The notes beneath the pieces are model-generated. The model had not been told where the DNA came from. It saw only the letters and a list, made by a program, of their open reading frames with translations, and did not search any database. The position numbers and the translations under genes are program-made. From Dethiobacter sp. (lineage in GTDB: Bacteria > Bacillota > Dethiobacteria > Dethiobacterales > Dethiobacteraceae), in NCBI GenBank assembly GCA_018335875.1, contig JAGXRN010000005.1, positions 1-32,990 on the forward strand: DNA of 32,990 bases, written 5' to 3'. Below, piece after piece: positions 24,935 to 32,210 of this stretch; position 1 is the first letter of the stretch, and the number at the start of each line of letters is the position of its first letter.

Positions 24935-25522
24935 CTACTCCTCCCCATTAGGTAAAATTTCTCTCCCGCCTTTATCAGCGGGTGTAAGAAAAGACACTCC
25001 CGTATCGCCATATCTTTTCTCGCGCATTATCTCCCAAGCCTGGCTCATCCAGAATGTGTCTTTAAAATGATGTTCAACCACCAGCAGTCCACCCGGTTTA
25101 AGCAACCCCTCCCGGCAAACTTGGTTAATCACAGGCAGCAATTCCGGGCTATGATATGGCGGATCAAGAAAAATAATATCAAACGGCTTGTCCCCCGCTG
25201 CCAATTCTGACAGCGCAATTCTTACCTCCTGTGGGATAACCCGGGTACTGTCTGCAAAACCTGTAAGTGACAAATTTTCTTTTATTATTTTAACACACTG
25301 CAAGTTTTTTTCAATAAAAACACAGCAGGCAGCACCCCGGCTGAGAGCCTCGATACCAATCCCGCCTGTTCCGGCAAAAACATCGAGAAAGCTGCAACCC
25401 ATAAGGCGTGGAGCTAGTATATTGAACAATGATTCTTTAACTCTGTCTGCCGTTGGCCTTGTCTCCGTACCCCTGCGCGTCTTAAGTTTACGGCCGCGGG
25501 CACTACCGGCAATTACACGCAA
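24935..25522 (-). CDS. rsmD: 16S rRNA (guanine966-N2)-methyltransferase RsmD
   Basis: 195 residues. RsmD methylates G966 of 16S rRNA. The start of the family, [35 protein letters not shown], is clear; the SAM-binding [20 protein letters not shown] and catalytic DPPY follow. The TTG at 25522 has GGGGGTG just upstream and yields the standard N-terminus; a longer frame to 25552 has no site. Confidence 0.96.
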   Translation of the reverse strand: MRVIAGSARGRKLKTRRGTETRPTADRVKESLFNILAPRLMGCSFLDVFAGTGGIGIEALSRGAACCVFIEKNLQCVKIIKENLSLTGFADSTRVIPQEVRIALSELAAGDKPFDIIFLDPPYHSPELLPVINQVCREGLLKPGGLLVVEHHFKDTFWMSQAWEIMREKRYGDTGVSFLTPADKGGREILPNGEE

Positions 25523-25600
25523 GTAAACACCCCCACGACTAGATTGTGTCAATATTTAATTTATATACCAAATATTACCTCGTTCTATTATGTATGATAA

Positions 25601-25642
25601 TCAAAAAAGCTGTGCATAATAGGTGTACAACATATTCCCCAT
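25601..25642 (-). CDS. Possible 13-residue peptide (MGNMLYTYYAQLF)
   Basis: ATG at 25642 is preceded by GGAGGAAG with seven bases between, then 13 sense codons and TGA. The spacing and strength of the ribosome site are those of real genes in this window. The peptide is hydrophobic and aromatic. I do not recognise it. It could be a leader peptide for rsmD, which starts about 80 bases downstream, or chance. It overlaps the small-RNA candidate on the other strand. Confidence 0.25.
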   Translation of the reverse strand: MGNMLYTYYAQLF

Positions 25643-25671
25643 AAGCTCTTCCTCCGGTTTCTCCTCTCCCA

Positions 25672-25706
25672 CCCTTCGGGACTCCCCGCCCGAAGGGCCT
25701 TTTTTT
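25672..25706 (+). terminator. Rho-independent terminator on the plus strand
   Basis: Stem CCCTTCGGG/CCCGAAGGG (25672-25680 with 25689-25697), loop of eight, then CC and seven T. On the minus strand the stem is not followed by T, so direction is plus. Confidence 0.75.
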
Positions 25707-25742
25707 AACTTTCGCTCCCGAAGGCAATTATCCTTTAAAAAG

Positions 25743-25773
25743 AAAAAAGCGGAAGTTATGTACCTTCCGCTTT
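25743..25773 (-). terminator. Rho-independent terminator after the SASP gene
   Basis: Minus-strand stem AAAGCGGAAG/CTTCCGCTTT (ten perfect pairs; 25764-25773 with 25746-25755), loop of eight, then TTTCTTTTT. It starts about 15 bases past the SASP stop. Confidence 0.85.
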
Positions 25774-25787
25774 CTTTATAGAACCAA

Positions 25788-26018
25788 CTACTGGGCTCCG
25801 CCTGACATTTGGCTTTCAGCCTGAGCGATCATCTTACGAACCATCAGACCGCCGACATAACCATTCTGACGAGAGGTCAGGTTACCTTTATCGCCGCTGT
25901 AGTCAAGACCCAATTCACTAGCAATCTCTTGCTTAAACTGATTAAGAGCCTGCTCGGCGCCTGATACCAAAATACGGTTACGACCTGTTTGACTAGTTAT
26001 GTTACCTGCTGTTACCAA
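25788..26018 (-). CDS. Alpha/beta-type small acid-soluble spore protein
   Basis: 76 residues. These proteins coat spore DNA and protect it from UV and heat. The GPR protease cleavage region is visible as FKQEIASELGLDY, and the second conserved block is GNLTSRQNGYVGGLMVRKMIAQAE. The TTG at 26018 is chosen (AGGAGG eight bases upstream); the GTG three codons earlier lies within that ribosome site. A sigma-G-like -10 (AATACTA) is present about 60 bases upstream on the minus strand, without a clear -35. Monocistronic, with its own terminator. Which ssp paralogue it is cannot be said. Confidence 0.95.
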   Translation of the reverse strand: MVTAGNITSQTGRNRILVSGAEQALNQFKQEIASELGLDYSGDKGNLTSRQNGYVGGLMVRKMIAQAESQMSGGAQ

Positions 26019-26121
26019 GCAACTCACCTCCTTTTCTCTTTAGTGTTTTTATTATCTCTCGCAGTTGTTCTTATATACTAGTATTGTTTTCCTTGGAAAT
26101 TTTATAGAATCTCAGTAAAAT

Positions 26122-26150
26122 AAAAAAATACCTGGAAAATACCAGGTATT
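26122..26150 (-). terminator. Rho-independent terminator after degV
   Basis: Minus-strand stem AATACCTGG/CCAGGTATT, loop TATTTT, then a run of T. It lies about 11 bases past the degV stop and ends the DUF1858-yloU-fakA-degV run. Confidence 0.85.
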
Positions 26151-26160
26151 TTTTCTAGTT

Positions 26161-27015
26161 TTACTCTGGGAGCACGCACACACCTAGCACACCGGGACCG
26201 GTATGAGTGCCAATAACCGCGCCAAGTGAGGAAATTATTACCTCGCTGAAATTATATTTCTCGTCAATTTTTTCCTTTAGTTTAAGTGCTTCATCCAAAG
26301 CGTTGCCATGCATAATTACAGCTGTGCCTAAAACATCGCTGCCCAACTCCTCGGCGATAGTATCAACCAGACGCCCAATCAGCTTGGCCCGCCCGCGCAC
26401 TTTCTCTTTGGGAAGAATTTCCCCGTCTTTGAGCGTCAACAGCGGCTTGATACTGAGCAGGCCGCCAACCAGAGCAGCAGCTTTGCCAATTCTGCCATTT
26501 TTCTGCAAATACTCCAGAGTATCTACTCCAAAAAACACTCTGACCTTCCCATTATTTTCCGCTATTTGGGCCAGAATCTCTTCTTTTGATTTCCCCTGCC
26601 TGGCAGCCCTGGCTGCTTCTACAACCACAATACCCAGGGCCATTGATGCCACCTTGGTATCAATGACTTCAATGTCAGAACTCTCCAACATCGATTTGGC
26701 AATCACTGCTGATTGATATGTACCGCTAAGCTTGGCGGAAATATGCAAAGAAATTATTGCAGCACCGTTTTCAAGCAGAGGTTTATATGCGGCTTCGAAA
26801 TCTGCCGGCGAAGGTTGTGACGTCCTTGGCATAATATCACTGGTTTTTAATTTAGCATAAAAAGAATCCGAATCAAGGTCAATCCAATCCAGGTACTCCT
26901 CATCTCCAAAATGAATTTTTAACGGTACAACTGTTATGTCCAGTGTTTGTACAAGCCCCTGCGGCAAATCGGCAGTACTGTCGGTAACAATCATAATTTT
27001 TGACAAAATATTCAT
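26161..27015 (-). CDS. degV: DegV family fatty-acid-binding protein (FakB-like)
   Basis: 284 residues. DegV/FakB proteins bind a fatty acid and present it to FakA for phosphorylation. Motifs seen: MIVTDSTADLP near the N-terminus, IMPRTSQPSPADF (the Thr-Ser-Gln loop), and GAVIGTHTGPGVLGVCVL at the C-terminus, where His and Thr contact the carboxylate in FakB structures. The start is ATG 27015 with AAGGAAGGG close upstream; a TTG three codons later is also possible. It lies directly after the FakA-type gene, which supports a working FakA-FakB pair. Confidence 0.94.
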   Translation of the reverse strand: MNILSKIMIVTDSTADLPQGLVQTLDITVVPLKIHFGDEEYLDWIDLDSDSFYAKLKTSDIMPRTSQPSPADFEAAYKPLLENGAAIISLHISAKLSGTYQSAVIAKSMLESSDIEVIDTKVASMALGIVVVEAARAARQGKSKEEILAQIAENNGKVRVFFGVDTLEYLQKNGRIGKAAALVGGLLSIKPLLTLKDGEILPKEKVRGRAKLIGRLVDTIAEELGSDVLGTAVIMHGNALDEALKLKEKIDEKYNFSEVIISSLGAVIGTHTGPGVLGVCVLPE

Positions 27016-27028
27016 CCCTTCCTTTTTG

Positions 27029-28639
27029 TTATTCAACTGAAATTATATAATAATAGAGAGGTTGTCCTCCTGCATACAGCTCCACTTCCCTGTCGCTGAA
27101 AAGTGACGACAGTTCTCCCTGCAGAAGGCCGGCAGTCACACTGTCGACCGGTTCTCCACTGTAAAGGGTTATAATCTCGTCACCTTCTTTTACCATTTTA
27201 AAAACTAAATCTTTTACTACCTGGTTTACGTCTTTCCCCACCACAGCAAGCTCATCGTCATAAATAGCTATGATGTCATTTTGGCAGATCTCCCTGCCAT
27301 TAATTTTGCTGTCACAGATTGCATAAGTAACCTGGCCCGATTTCACTTTGTTTACTGCGCCACCCATGTTTTTAATATTTTCTGACATGTCATCCTCGGG
27401 ATTAAAGGCCAGCATGGCGGCAATACCCTGTGGAATAGACCTGGTTTTAATCACCCCTACCTCTTTTTCGCTCAGTTCCCTGGCCTGCTCAGCAGCAAGG
27501 ATAATATTTTTATTATTAGGCAGTATAATTATCTTTTTATAAGGCATTGCTTTTATTGCCTGCAGAAAATCTTCAGTGCTGGGGTTCATCGTCTGCCCAC
27601 CTTGGATGACTCGTTTAACACCAAGGCTCTGCAGTATTTTGGCCAGTCCTTCTCCCGCTGAAACAGCAATTACTGCTATACCATCTACAAGCTCCGGCAG
27701 TGAGTCATTATCAAAAAGGATTTCGGCATGCTGGTCCTTCATATTATCTACTTTAATACCGTGCAGGCTGCCGTGTAAAAGGCATCTCTCCAATACCTGG
27801 CCGGGATTATTGGTATGAATATGTATCTTTACTATATTCTCATCGCCTACTGCCAGCACTGAATCACCAAAACCGACGATCATGTCACGGACAGCGTCTG
27901 GATTGAGATGCTCGCCACGTACCATTAACTCTGTACAATAGGAAAATTTAATATCCTCAGTACGAAAGTGCTCCTGCGGCTTTAGAACAGCAGTCCCCGC
28001 CACGGGAGTTTCTTCTATTATTACTTCCTCGCCACGAAGGTAAAGTAAAAAACCCTCATAAATATGTAATAGTCCTTTGCCCCCTGCATCCACCACACCT
28101 GCTTCTTTTAATACGGGGAGCATGTCCGGTGTCTTTTCCAGGATTACAGCCGCGTGACTGACAACTTCCTGCATAAGCCAGGTAAAGTCCGAATCGCGAG
28201 CAGCGCAGGCAGTAGCTATTTTTGCACTTTCCCTGGCCACAGTGAGTATGGTCCCCTCCACCGGTTTCATCACCGCTTTATAGGCAGTGTTGACACCTTC
28301 CTGCAGAGCATTGGCAAAGTCACGCGTCTTCATTTCACGCTTTCCTTCCAATGCCTTGGCAAATCCGCGGAACAATTGAGAGAGAATAACCCCGGAGTTG
28401 CCCCTTGCGCCGAGAAGGGAACCCATAGCAATTGCGCCCGCTACCAAGGAGACGGAATCTTCAGGCACTTTTTCCAGTTCCGCCAGAGCAGAGCGCAGTG
28501 TCAGATCCATATTAGTACCGGTGTCGCCATCTGGAACAGGAAAGGTGTTAAGGACGTTAATGGCCTCACGGTTATTTTTCACAATACGTGCTCCGGCAAT
28601 TAACATTTTCTTTAAATCGGTTCCTGTTAGCTGCTGCAT
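27029..28639 (-). CDS. fakA: DhaL/DAK2-domain protein, FakA (YloV)-type fatty acid kinase
   Basis: 536 residues, the FakA length. FakA phosphorylates fatty acids held by FakB/DegV proteins to acyl-phosphate. The N-terminal DhaL ATP-binding domain carries FPVPDGDTGTNMDLTL (Asp residues bind Mg-ATP) and GARGNSGVILSQLFRGF; a middle domain contains DAGGKGLL and KIHIHTNNPGQVLE; the C-terminal domain ends in GGQPLYYYIISVE. It follows the Asp23 gene by 13 bases and precedes degV. Confidence 0.95.
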   Translation of the reverse strand: MQQLTGTDLKKMLIAGARIVKNNREAINVLNTFPVPDGDTGTNMDLTLRSALAELEKVPEDSVSLVAGAIAMGSLLGARGNSGVILSQLFRGFAKALEGKREMKTRDFANALQEGVNTAYKAVMKPVEGTILTVARESAKIATACAARDSDFTWLMQEVVSHAAVILEKTPDMLPVLKEAGVVDAGGKGLLHIYEGFLLYLRGEEVIIEETPVAGTAVLKPQEHFRTEDIKFSYCTELMVRGEHLNPDAVRDMIVGFGDSVLAVGDENIVKIHIHTNNPGQVLERCLLHGSLHGIKVDNMKDQHAEILFDNDSLPELVDGIAVIAVSAGEGLAKILQSLGVKRVIQGGQTMNPSTEDFLQAIKAMPYKKIIILPNNKNIILAAEQARELSEKEVGVIKTRSIPQGIAAMLAFNPEDDMSENIKNMGGAVNKVKSGQVTYAICDSKINGREICQNDIIAIYDDELAVVGKDVNQVVKDLVFKMVKEGDEIITLYSGEPVDSVTAGLLQGELSSLFSDREVELYAGGQPLYYYIISVE

Positions 28640-28652
28640 ACTTTTGGGCCTC

Positions 28653-29012
28653 CTATTTATCTGTCACCCTGACGCCCTGCACATTAACATTGACTCCCGC
28701 AACGGTTAGCCCTGTCAATTTCTCCAATGTGTACTTGACCTTTTCCATAACATTGACAGCTACCTCCGGAATCTTTGTGCCGTAGGAGACAATAATATAC
28801 AGATCTATAGTAAGCTGATCGTCTCCCACCTTAACTTCCACACCGCGGCTCAGATTGTCACGACCAAGCAGTTCTGCAATACCATCTTTAACTTTACGCG
28901 AAGCCATACCCACCAGGCCGTAGCATTCCACAGCAGCTACGCCTGCCAGATTGGCAAGAAGCTCCTCAGAAATAACTACCTTGCCAAGTTCATTTTCCAT
29001 CTCGCTGCTCAT
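28653..29012 (-). CDS. yloU: Asp23/Gls24 family protein (YloU)
   Basis: 119 residues. The Asp23 fold is recognised by GKVVISEELLANLAGVAAVECYGLVGMA, the hydrophobic strand LTIDLYIIVSYGTKIPEVA and VNVNVQGVRV. YloU precedes yloV (FakA) in B. subtilis and elsewhere; members have been linked to membrane-associated stress functions, but the role here is not established. It starts five bases after the DUF1858 stop. Confidence 0.95.
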   Translation of the reverse strand: MSSEMENELGKVVISEELLANLAGVAAVECYGLVGMASRKVKDGIAELLGRDNLSRGVEVKVGDDQLTIDLYIIVSYGTKIPEVAVNVMEKVKYTLEKLTGLTVAGVNVNVQGVRVTDK

Positions 29013-29017
29013 TTACA

Positions 29018-29224
29018 TCACCCCTCGTGTACTTCAGAAAAAAGAGAGTTTAAATCTTTAAGCAATTTATCCAAGTTAACGCCATGGCGCCGCGCCCCTT
29101 TTTCAACGCTTTCGTCCATAACGGCCAGACAGCCGCCACACCCCATTTCATGCGCTTTGAATACTTCAATGGCTTTTGGGTGCGAACGGATAATTTCGAA
29201 GATTGTCATATCCTTTGTAATCAT
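29018..29224 (-). CDS. DUF1858 domain protein
   Basis: 68 residues, entirely the DUF1858 fold: ITKDMTIFEIIRSHPKAIEVFKAHEMGCGGCLAVMDESVEKGARRHGVN. The CGGC motif (positions about 30-33) is the conserved cysteine pair of the family and suggests metal or redox chemistry, but no function is assigned. GAGGGAGG precedes the ATG; the GTG one codon earlier is equally possible. It is first in the yloU-fakA-degV run and faces rpmB. Confidence 0.9.
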   Translation of the reverse strand: MITKDMTIFEIIRSHPKAIEVFKAHEMGCGGCLAVMDESVEKGARRHGVNLDKLLKDLNSLFSEVHEG

Positions 29225-29415
29225 CACATCTAACCTCCCTCTACCGGGAATTTCCTTTGCATAGTTATTCCATAATATCAGACAGAAATCCTGCTTAATT
29301 TAAATTAATTACTTGCATCACCCAACCCTATGTGTTAGAATTTAAAAAGTGATTTTTATTAGCATATGCTCTGCATCTACCATTCATACTGCGTCCAGGA
29401 CAGGAGGTGTCAAAG
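29225..29415. other. Divergent intergenic region DUF1858/rpmB
   Basis: It carries the rpmB promoter (separate entry) and a 14-base AT-only palindrome TTAATTTAAATTAA (29295-29308) just upstream of its -35. A TATTAT near 29270 could be a -10 for the minus-strand unit, but its -35 is unconvincing. The rpmB leader is about 70 bases, with no riboswitch recognised. Confidence 0.5.
29313..29341 (+). promoter_or_regulatory. Sigma-A promoter of rpmB
   Basis: TTGCAT (29313-29318), 17 bases, TAGAAT (29336-29341). Four of six and five of six matches to consensus with ideal spacing. It lies 75 bases upstream of the rpmB start. Confidence 0.7.
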
Positions 29416-29607
29416 TTGGCGAGAAAGTGTACCGTTTGCGGCAAAGGAACTGAAACCGGCCATCATGTAAGCCATTCAAACATTAAGACAAAAAGAACCT
29501 GGAAAGCCAACGTCCAGAAAGTTAAAGCACTCGTTGACGGAACACCAAGACGTGTTGCCGTTTGCACCCGCTGCCTTAAAGCAGGCAAAGTAAAAAGGGT
29601 AGTATAA
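29416..29607 (+). CDS. rpmB: 50S ribosomal protein L28
   Basis: 63 residues, normal for L28. Zinc form with CTVCGK at the N-terminus and CTRC near the C-terminus; SHSNIKTKRTWKANVQKVKALVDGTPRRVAVC is typical. The TTG at 29416 is chosen: GGAGGTG lies seven bases upstream, and the in-frame GTG at 29407 is inside that ribosome site. Alone on its transcript, it ends at a two-way terminator shared with spoVM. Confidence 0.97.
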   Translation: MARKCTVCGKGTETGHHVSHSNIKTKRTWKANVQKVKALVDGTPRRVAVCTRCLKAGKVKRVV

Positions 29608-29619
29608 AAAAAACCAAAC

Positions 29620-29646
29620 AAAAAAAGCGCGCAAGCGCTTTTTTTT
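29620..29646. terminator. Bidirectional terminator between rpmB and spoVM
   Basis: AAAAAAGCGC, loop GCAA, GCGCTTTTTT: a symmetric stem with A run before and T run after, so it works for rpmB on the plus strand and for spoVM on the minus strand. The spoVM stop codon lies at its edge. Confidence 0.88.
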
Positions 29647-29722
29647 ATTTTTGCCAGATCCCAAGGATACCTTTTAAAATTTTACCAAGAAATTTAGGTA
29701 CACGCACGGTATAAAAACGCAT
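29645..29722 (-). CDS. spoVM: Stage V sporulation protein M (25 residues)
   Basis: The peptide MRFYTVRVPKFLGKILKGILG plus four residues closely matches B. subtilis SpoVM (MKFYTIKLPKFLGGIVRAMLG at its start, 26 residues). SpoVM is an amphipathic helix that recognises the curved outer forespore membrane and anchors SpoIVA to begin coat assembly. The proline at position 9, needed for localisation in B. subtilis, is conserved. AAAGGGGGAAAAGG precedes the ATG. It lies next to rpmB, as in B. subtilis, and is 15 bases after the small membrane protein gene. Such short genes are often missed by automatic calling. Confidence 0.95.
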   Translation of the reverse strand: MRFYTVRVPKFLGKILKGILGIWQK

Positions 29723-29737
29723 TCCTTTTCCCCCTTT

Positions 29738-29911
29738 CTAGTAAATCCTTTCCATGCGAAAAACAGACCAGCCTGCCCAAATCAGAGCGCCGCCAAGCAG
29801 TAAAATCCATATGTACCCCGGCAGGGAATCAATGACGATAGCGATGCCTGCCACCGCCAGAGCCAGGCCGATGACTTTACGGAACAGGGCCCTTACCCCA
29901 TACGGCCGCAA
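29738..29911 (-). CDS. Small membrane protein, 57 residues, unknown function
   Basis: TTG start at 29911 with AAGGGGGTG just upstream; the frame ends at TAG 29738-29740. Two membrane helices are evident: about residues 13-29 (VIGLALAVAGIAIVI) and 34-49 (IWILLLGGALIWAGW), with basic ends (RALFRK and FRMER). I do not recognise a named family. It sits 15 bases upstream of spoVM and 61 bases downstream of the peptidase, so it may be co-expressed with spoVM in the mother cell; this is inference from position only. Confidence 0.75.
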   Translation of the reverse strand: MRPYGVRALFRKVIGLALAVAGIAIVIDSLPGYIWILLLGGALIWAGWSVFRMERIY

Positions 29912-29972
29912 AACATCACCCCCTTATTTATTCACATTCCAGTATATTCACCTCCTGCCGGTTTGGTGATTA

Positions 29973-31082
29973 TTAAGCAAGCTCAACAATCTTTAAAGCA
30001 AGCTCGGTAATTTTTACCATATCACTCGCCCTGATATACTCTTCAACAGTATGAACTTCCTCATTTCCGACGGCCAGATTAACAGCAGTAACACCCTTAC
30101 CGTTTATTATATTGGCGTCACTGCCGCCCCCGGTCGGCTTAACCTCTATTTTAAGGCCGGCGCTCTCACCTGCTCTGTGCACCAATTTCAGCAGTTCATC
30201 ATCCTCTTGTACATAATATGCGGGATAAAGACGTTTTACGTCCAATTCCACCCTCGTATTTTCTTCTTCCGCTGCCCTGATAAACTCCCGGCAGATACCC
30301 TCGGTCGCCGCCACCAGCTTTTCTTCAACCCGGCTCCTCGCTTCTCCCCTCACTTCTACAAAATCAGGCACAATATTAGTAGCTTTACCACCCTCGATAA
30401 TCCCGATATTTGATGTGGTTTCCTCGTCGATTCTTCCAATTTTCATACGGCTAATTGCTTTTGCCGCCACCACTATGGCATTTATTCCTTTCTCCGGCGA
30501 TACCCCGGCATGTGAAGCCTTTCCAAAGACCCTGGCCACAATTTCATCCTGAGCCGGCGCCCGGTTAATCACCGTACCCACTTCGCCGGTACTGTCCAGC
30601 ACAATTCCTTTCCTGGCCTTGAGCTTCTCCACATCAAGGCCCTTGGCCCCAAAGAGGCCTCCTTCCTCAGCAATGGTAAAGACCACCTCCAGTCTCCCGT
30701 GTGCCACATTATTCTCTTTTATCACTCTCAACATTTCCAAAATAGCGGCAATGCCCGCACCGTCATCAGAGCCAAGTACAGTTTTGCCGTCACTCTTGAT
30801 AACATCGCCTTCCAGTACAGGCTGCACGCCTTCTCCGGGTTTCACCCTGTCCATATGAGCCAGAAACATAAGCGCCGTCTTGCCTTCATCACCGTCCAGC
30901 ACTCCAATCACATTGCCGGCTTCACCTCCACAGGCCTCTCCCGCCTGGTCTTCACTGACTTCCAGACCAAGCTCTCCCAGCTTTCCTTTTAAGAAGTCTG
31001 CCATCGTGCGCTCTTTCTTTGTCAGGCTGTCAATACGCACAATATCCATAAATTCATTTACAAGCCTGTCCCTGTTAATCAT
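29973..31082 (-). CDS. pepT: M20 family metallopeptidase, PepT-like
   Basis: 369 residues. M20 peptidases are two-zinc exopeptidases; this one fits the peptidase T-like group (B. subtilis YqjE type). Ligand motifs: LAHMDRV (about 73-79), GSDDGAGIAAILE (about 99-111), the catalytic EEGG (about 138), an Asp-Ser-Thr near 163, and His in EEVHTVEEYI near the C-terminus; the dimerisation domain carries GKASHAGVSPEKGINA. GGGAGG precedes the ATG. Substrate is probably a di- or tripeptide. Confidence 0.9.
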   Translation of the reverse strand: MINRDRLVNEFMDIVRIDSLTKKERTMADFLKGKLGELGLEVSEDQAGEACGGEAGNVIGVLDGDEGKTALMFLAHMDRVKPGEGVQPVLEGDVIKSDGKTVLGSDDGAGIAAILEMLRVIKENNVAHGRLEVVFTIAEEGGLFGAKGLDVEKLKARKGIVLDSTGEVGTVINRAPAQDEIVARVFGKASHAGVSPEKGINAIVVAAKAISRMKIGRIDEETTSNIGIIEGGKATNIVPDFVEVRGEARSRVEEKLVAATEGICREFIRAAEEENTRVELDVKRLYPAYYVQEDDELLKLVHRAGESAGLKIEVKPTGGGSDANIINGKGVTAVNLAVGNEEVHTVEEYIRASDMVKITELALKIVELA

Positions 31083-31182
31083 CTAAAAACCTCCCTGAGT
31101 TATAATTTTAACTAAATGCTTCTGCAGGGATTTTCTGCAGTTTTGGCGAAAATCCTTTAAAAAGCAAAAGAAGGTGAAAATA

Positions 31183-31986
31183 ATGCTTACTCCGGAAATT
31201 CTTCTGCAAAAAATGGAAGATCTGGTCATGACTGATCAGGACAATCGCTTAGATGGGCAAACCCGTTACTATGACCCGCCGCTTCTGGCCTTTGCCGCTG
31301 CCAACGATCCGCTTTTCACTGAAATGAAGAAAGAGGAAATCATTGGTGATATCTATCGCCTCCCCCATCAGTGGCTTCCCGAAGCAGTCACCGTAATTGT
31401 ATATTTTTTGCCTTTTAGCAAAGAAATACGCAGCTCCAATTATTCTTCAGGGCTTGCCTCCCCTCAGTGGATTCATTCCAGATTCAAGGGAGAAGCTTTT
31501 AACAACAATATGCGCAGTCTCGTTGTCTCAGAAACAGAAAAAGCCGGCGGCCGCTCTCTTGCCCCTTTGCTGGATAAGAACTTCATAACAGACATGGTTA
31601 ACTTTACAAGCAACTGGTCAGAACGGCACGCTGCTTACATCGCCGGCCTTGGCACCTTCTCCCTGAACCGCGGCCTCATAACCGCCAAAGGAATGGCAGG
31701 CCGTTTCGGCAGCGTAATCACCAGCCTCCCCTTCCCCGCCACCCCCCGTCCATACAACAACAACCCCTTCCAGTACTGCCCCTTCCTCCAGGACGATTCC
31801 TGTGGCATCTGCATAGACCGCTGCCCCAGCATCGCCATCTCAGAGAAAGGTAAGGACAAATATACCTGCCATCAGTACCTCTTTATTCAAAATCCGATGA
31901 AAGATTTTAACGAAAATTATAACTACCCTTACAGCTCCTGCGGCAAATGCCAAACCAAAGTCCCCTGTGAAGACAGAATCCCTTAA
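31183..31986 (+). CDS. 4Fe-4S protein related to epoxyqueuosine reductase QueG
   Basis: 267 residues, shorter than QueG (about 350-380). The N-terminal part resembles the DUF1730 region (AVTVIVYFLPFSKEIRSSN, then HAAYIAGLGTFSLNRGLITAKGMAGRFGSVITSLPFP), and a C-terminal ferredoxin-like part has two Cys groups: YCPFLQDDSCGICIDRCP, then CHQYLF and SSCGKCQTKVPCEDRIP. It ends there, without the HEAT-repeat tail of QueG. The ATG at 31183 follows AAGAAGGTG. Probably a reductase of the wider family found in anaerobes; the substrate is unknown. It is monocistronic, divergent from the peptidase. Confidence 0.8.
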   Translation: MLTPEILLQKMEDLVMTDQDNRLDGQTRYYDPPLLAFAAANDPLFTEMKKEEIIGDIYRLPHQWLPEAVTVIVYFLPFSKEIRSSNYSSGLASPQWIHSRFKGEAFNNNMRSLVVSETEKAGGRSLAPLLDKNFITDMVNFTSNWSERHAAYIAGLGTFSLNRGLITAKGMAGRFGSVITSLPFPATPRPYNNNPFQYCPFLQDDSCGICIDRCPSIAISEKGKDKYTCHQYLFIQNPMKDFNENYNYPYSSCGKCQTKVPCEDRIP

Positions 31987-32010
31987 CCTAGAAACAAAAC
32001 TTATGAAACG

Positions 32011-32034
32011 AGACACCTGCAAAGGTGTCTTTTT
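32011..32034 (+). terminator. Rho-independent terminator after the QueG-like gene
   Basis: Stem AGACACCT/AGGTGTCT (eight perfect pairs), loop GCAA, then TTTT. It begins 25 bases past the stop codon. Confidence 0.82.
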
Positions 32035-32173
32035 CATAAAAATCGGTAAGATGAACAAAATATGATAGTAAGCCTTTAAAAAGGGGGAAATCAACAGGTG
32101 GACGAAAATCCCGTAATAAACCAATAACAGCATACCTCTTATAATTTGACAGTTCTCAGGTCTAAACAAAAGT

Positions 32174-32210
32174 AGTGCCTAACATCATTAGATACAGGCG
32201 CTCTTTTTTT
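32174..32210 (+). terminator. Terminator-like stem without an evident upstream gene
   Basis: AGTGCCT (32174-32180) pairs with AGGCGCT (32196-32202, one G-T), loop of 15, then C and seven T. It could end a short untranslated RNA or be remnant sequence. Confidence 0.4.

Larger units (their letters stand above)
25600..25706 (+). ncRNA. Candidate small RNA with CU-rich, anti-Shine-Dalgarno-like segment
   Basis: A plus-strand transcript would end at a textbook terminator (25672-25706) but no plus-strand gene precedes it: ylbJ ends 1.2 kb away with coaD and rsmD on the other strand between. The candidate contains CUCUUCCUCC and UUUCUCCUCUCCC, which could pair with AGGAGG-type ribosome sites. Upstream AT-rich sequence includes GATAAT near 25596, but no convincing -35 was found, so the 5' end is a guess. 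Alternative: the stem is only a leader structure for a minus-strand transcript. Confidence 0.35.
25553..25787. other. Intergenic region between rsmD and the SASP gene
   Basis: 235 bases with no long coding frame. It holds a strong plus-strand terminator that has no annotated plus-strand gene in front of it, a pyrimidine-rich stretch, a very short minus-strand frame with a good ribosome site (25601-25642), and the SASP terminator. The CCCGAAGG arm of the terminator is repeated at 25718-25725, allowing an alternative pairing. Confidence 0.6.

Noticed and set aside
31840..32169. Hydrophobic minus-strand open frame overlapping the end of the QueG-like gene
   Set aside because: Overlaps conserved cysteine motifs on the plus strand and a terminator; hydrophobicity comes from the antisense of charged codons.
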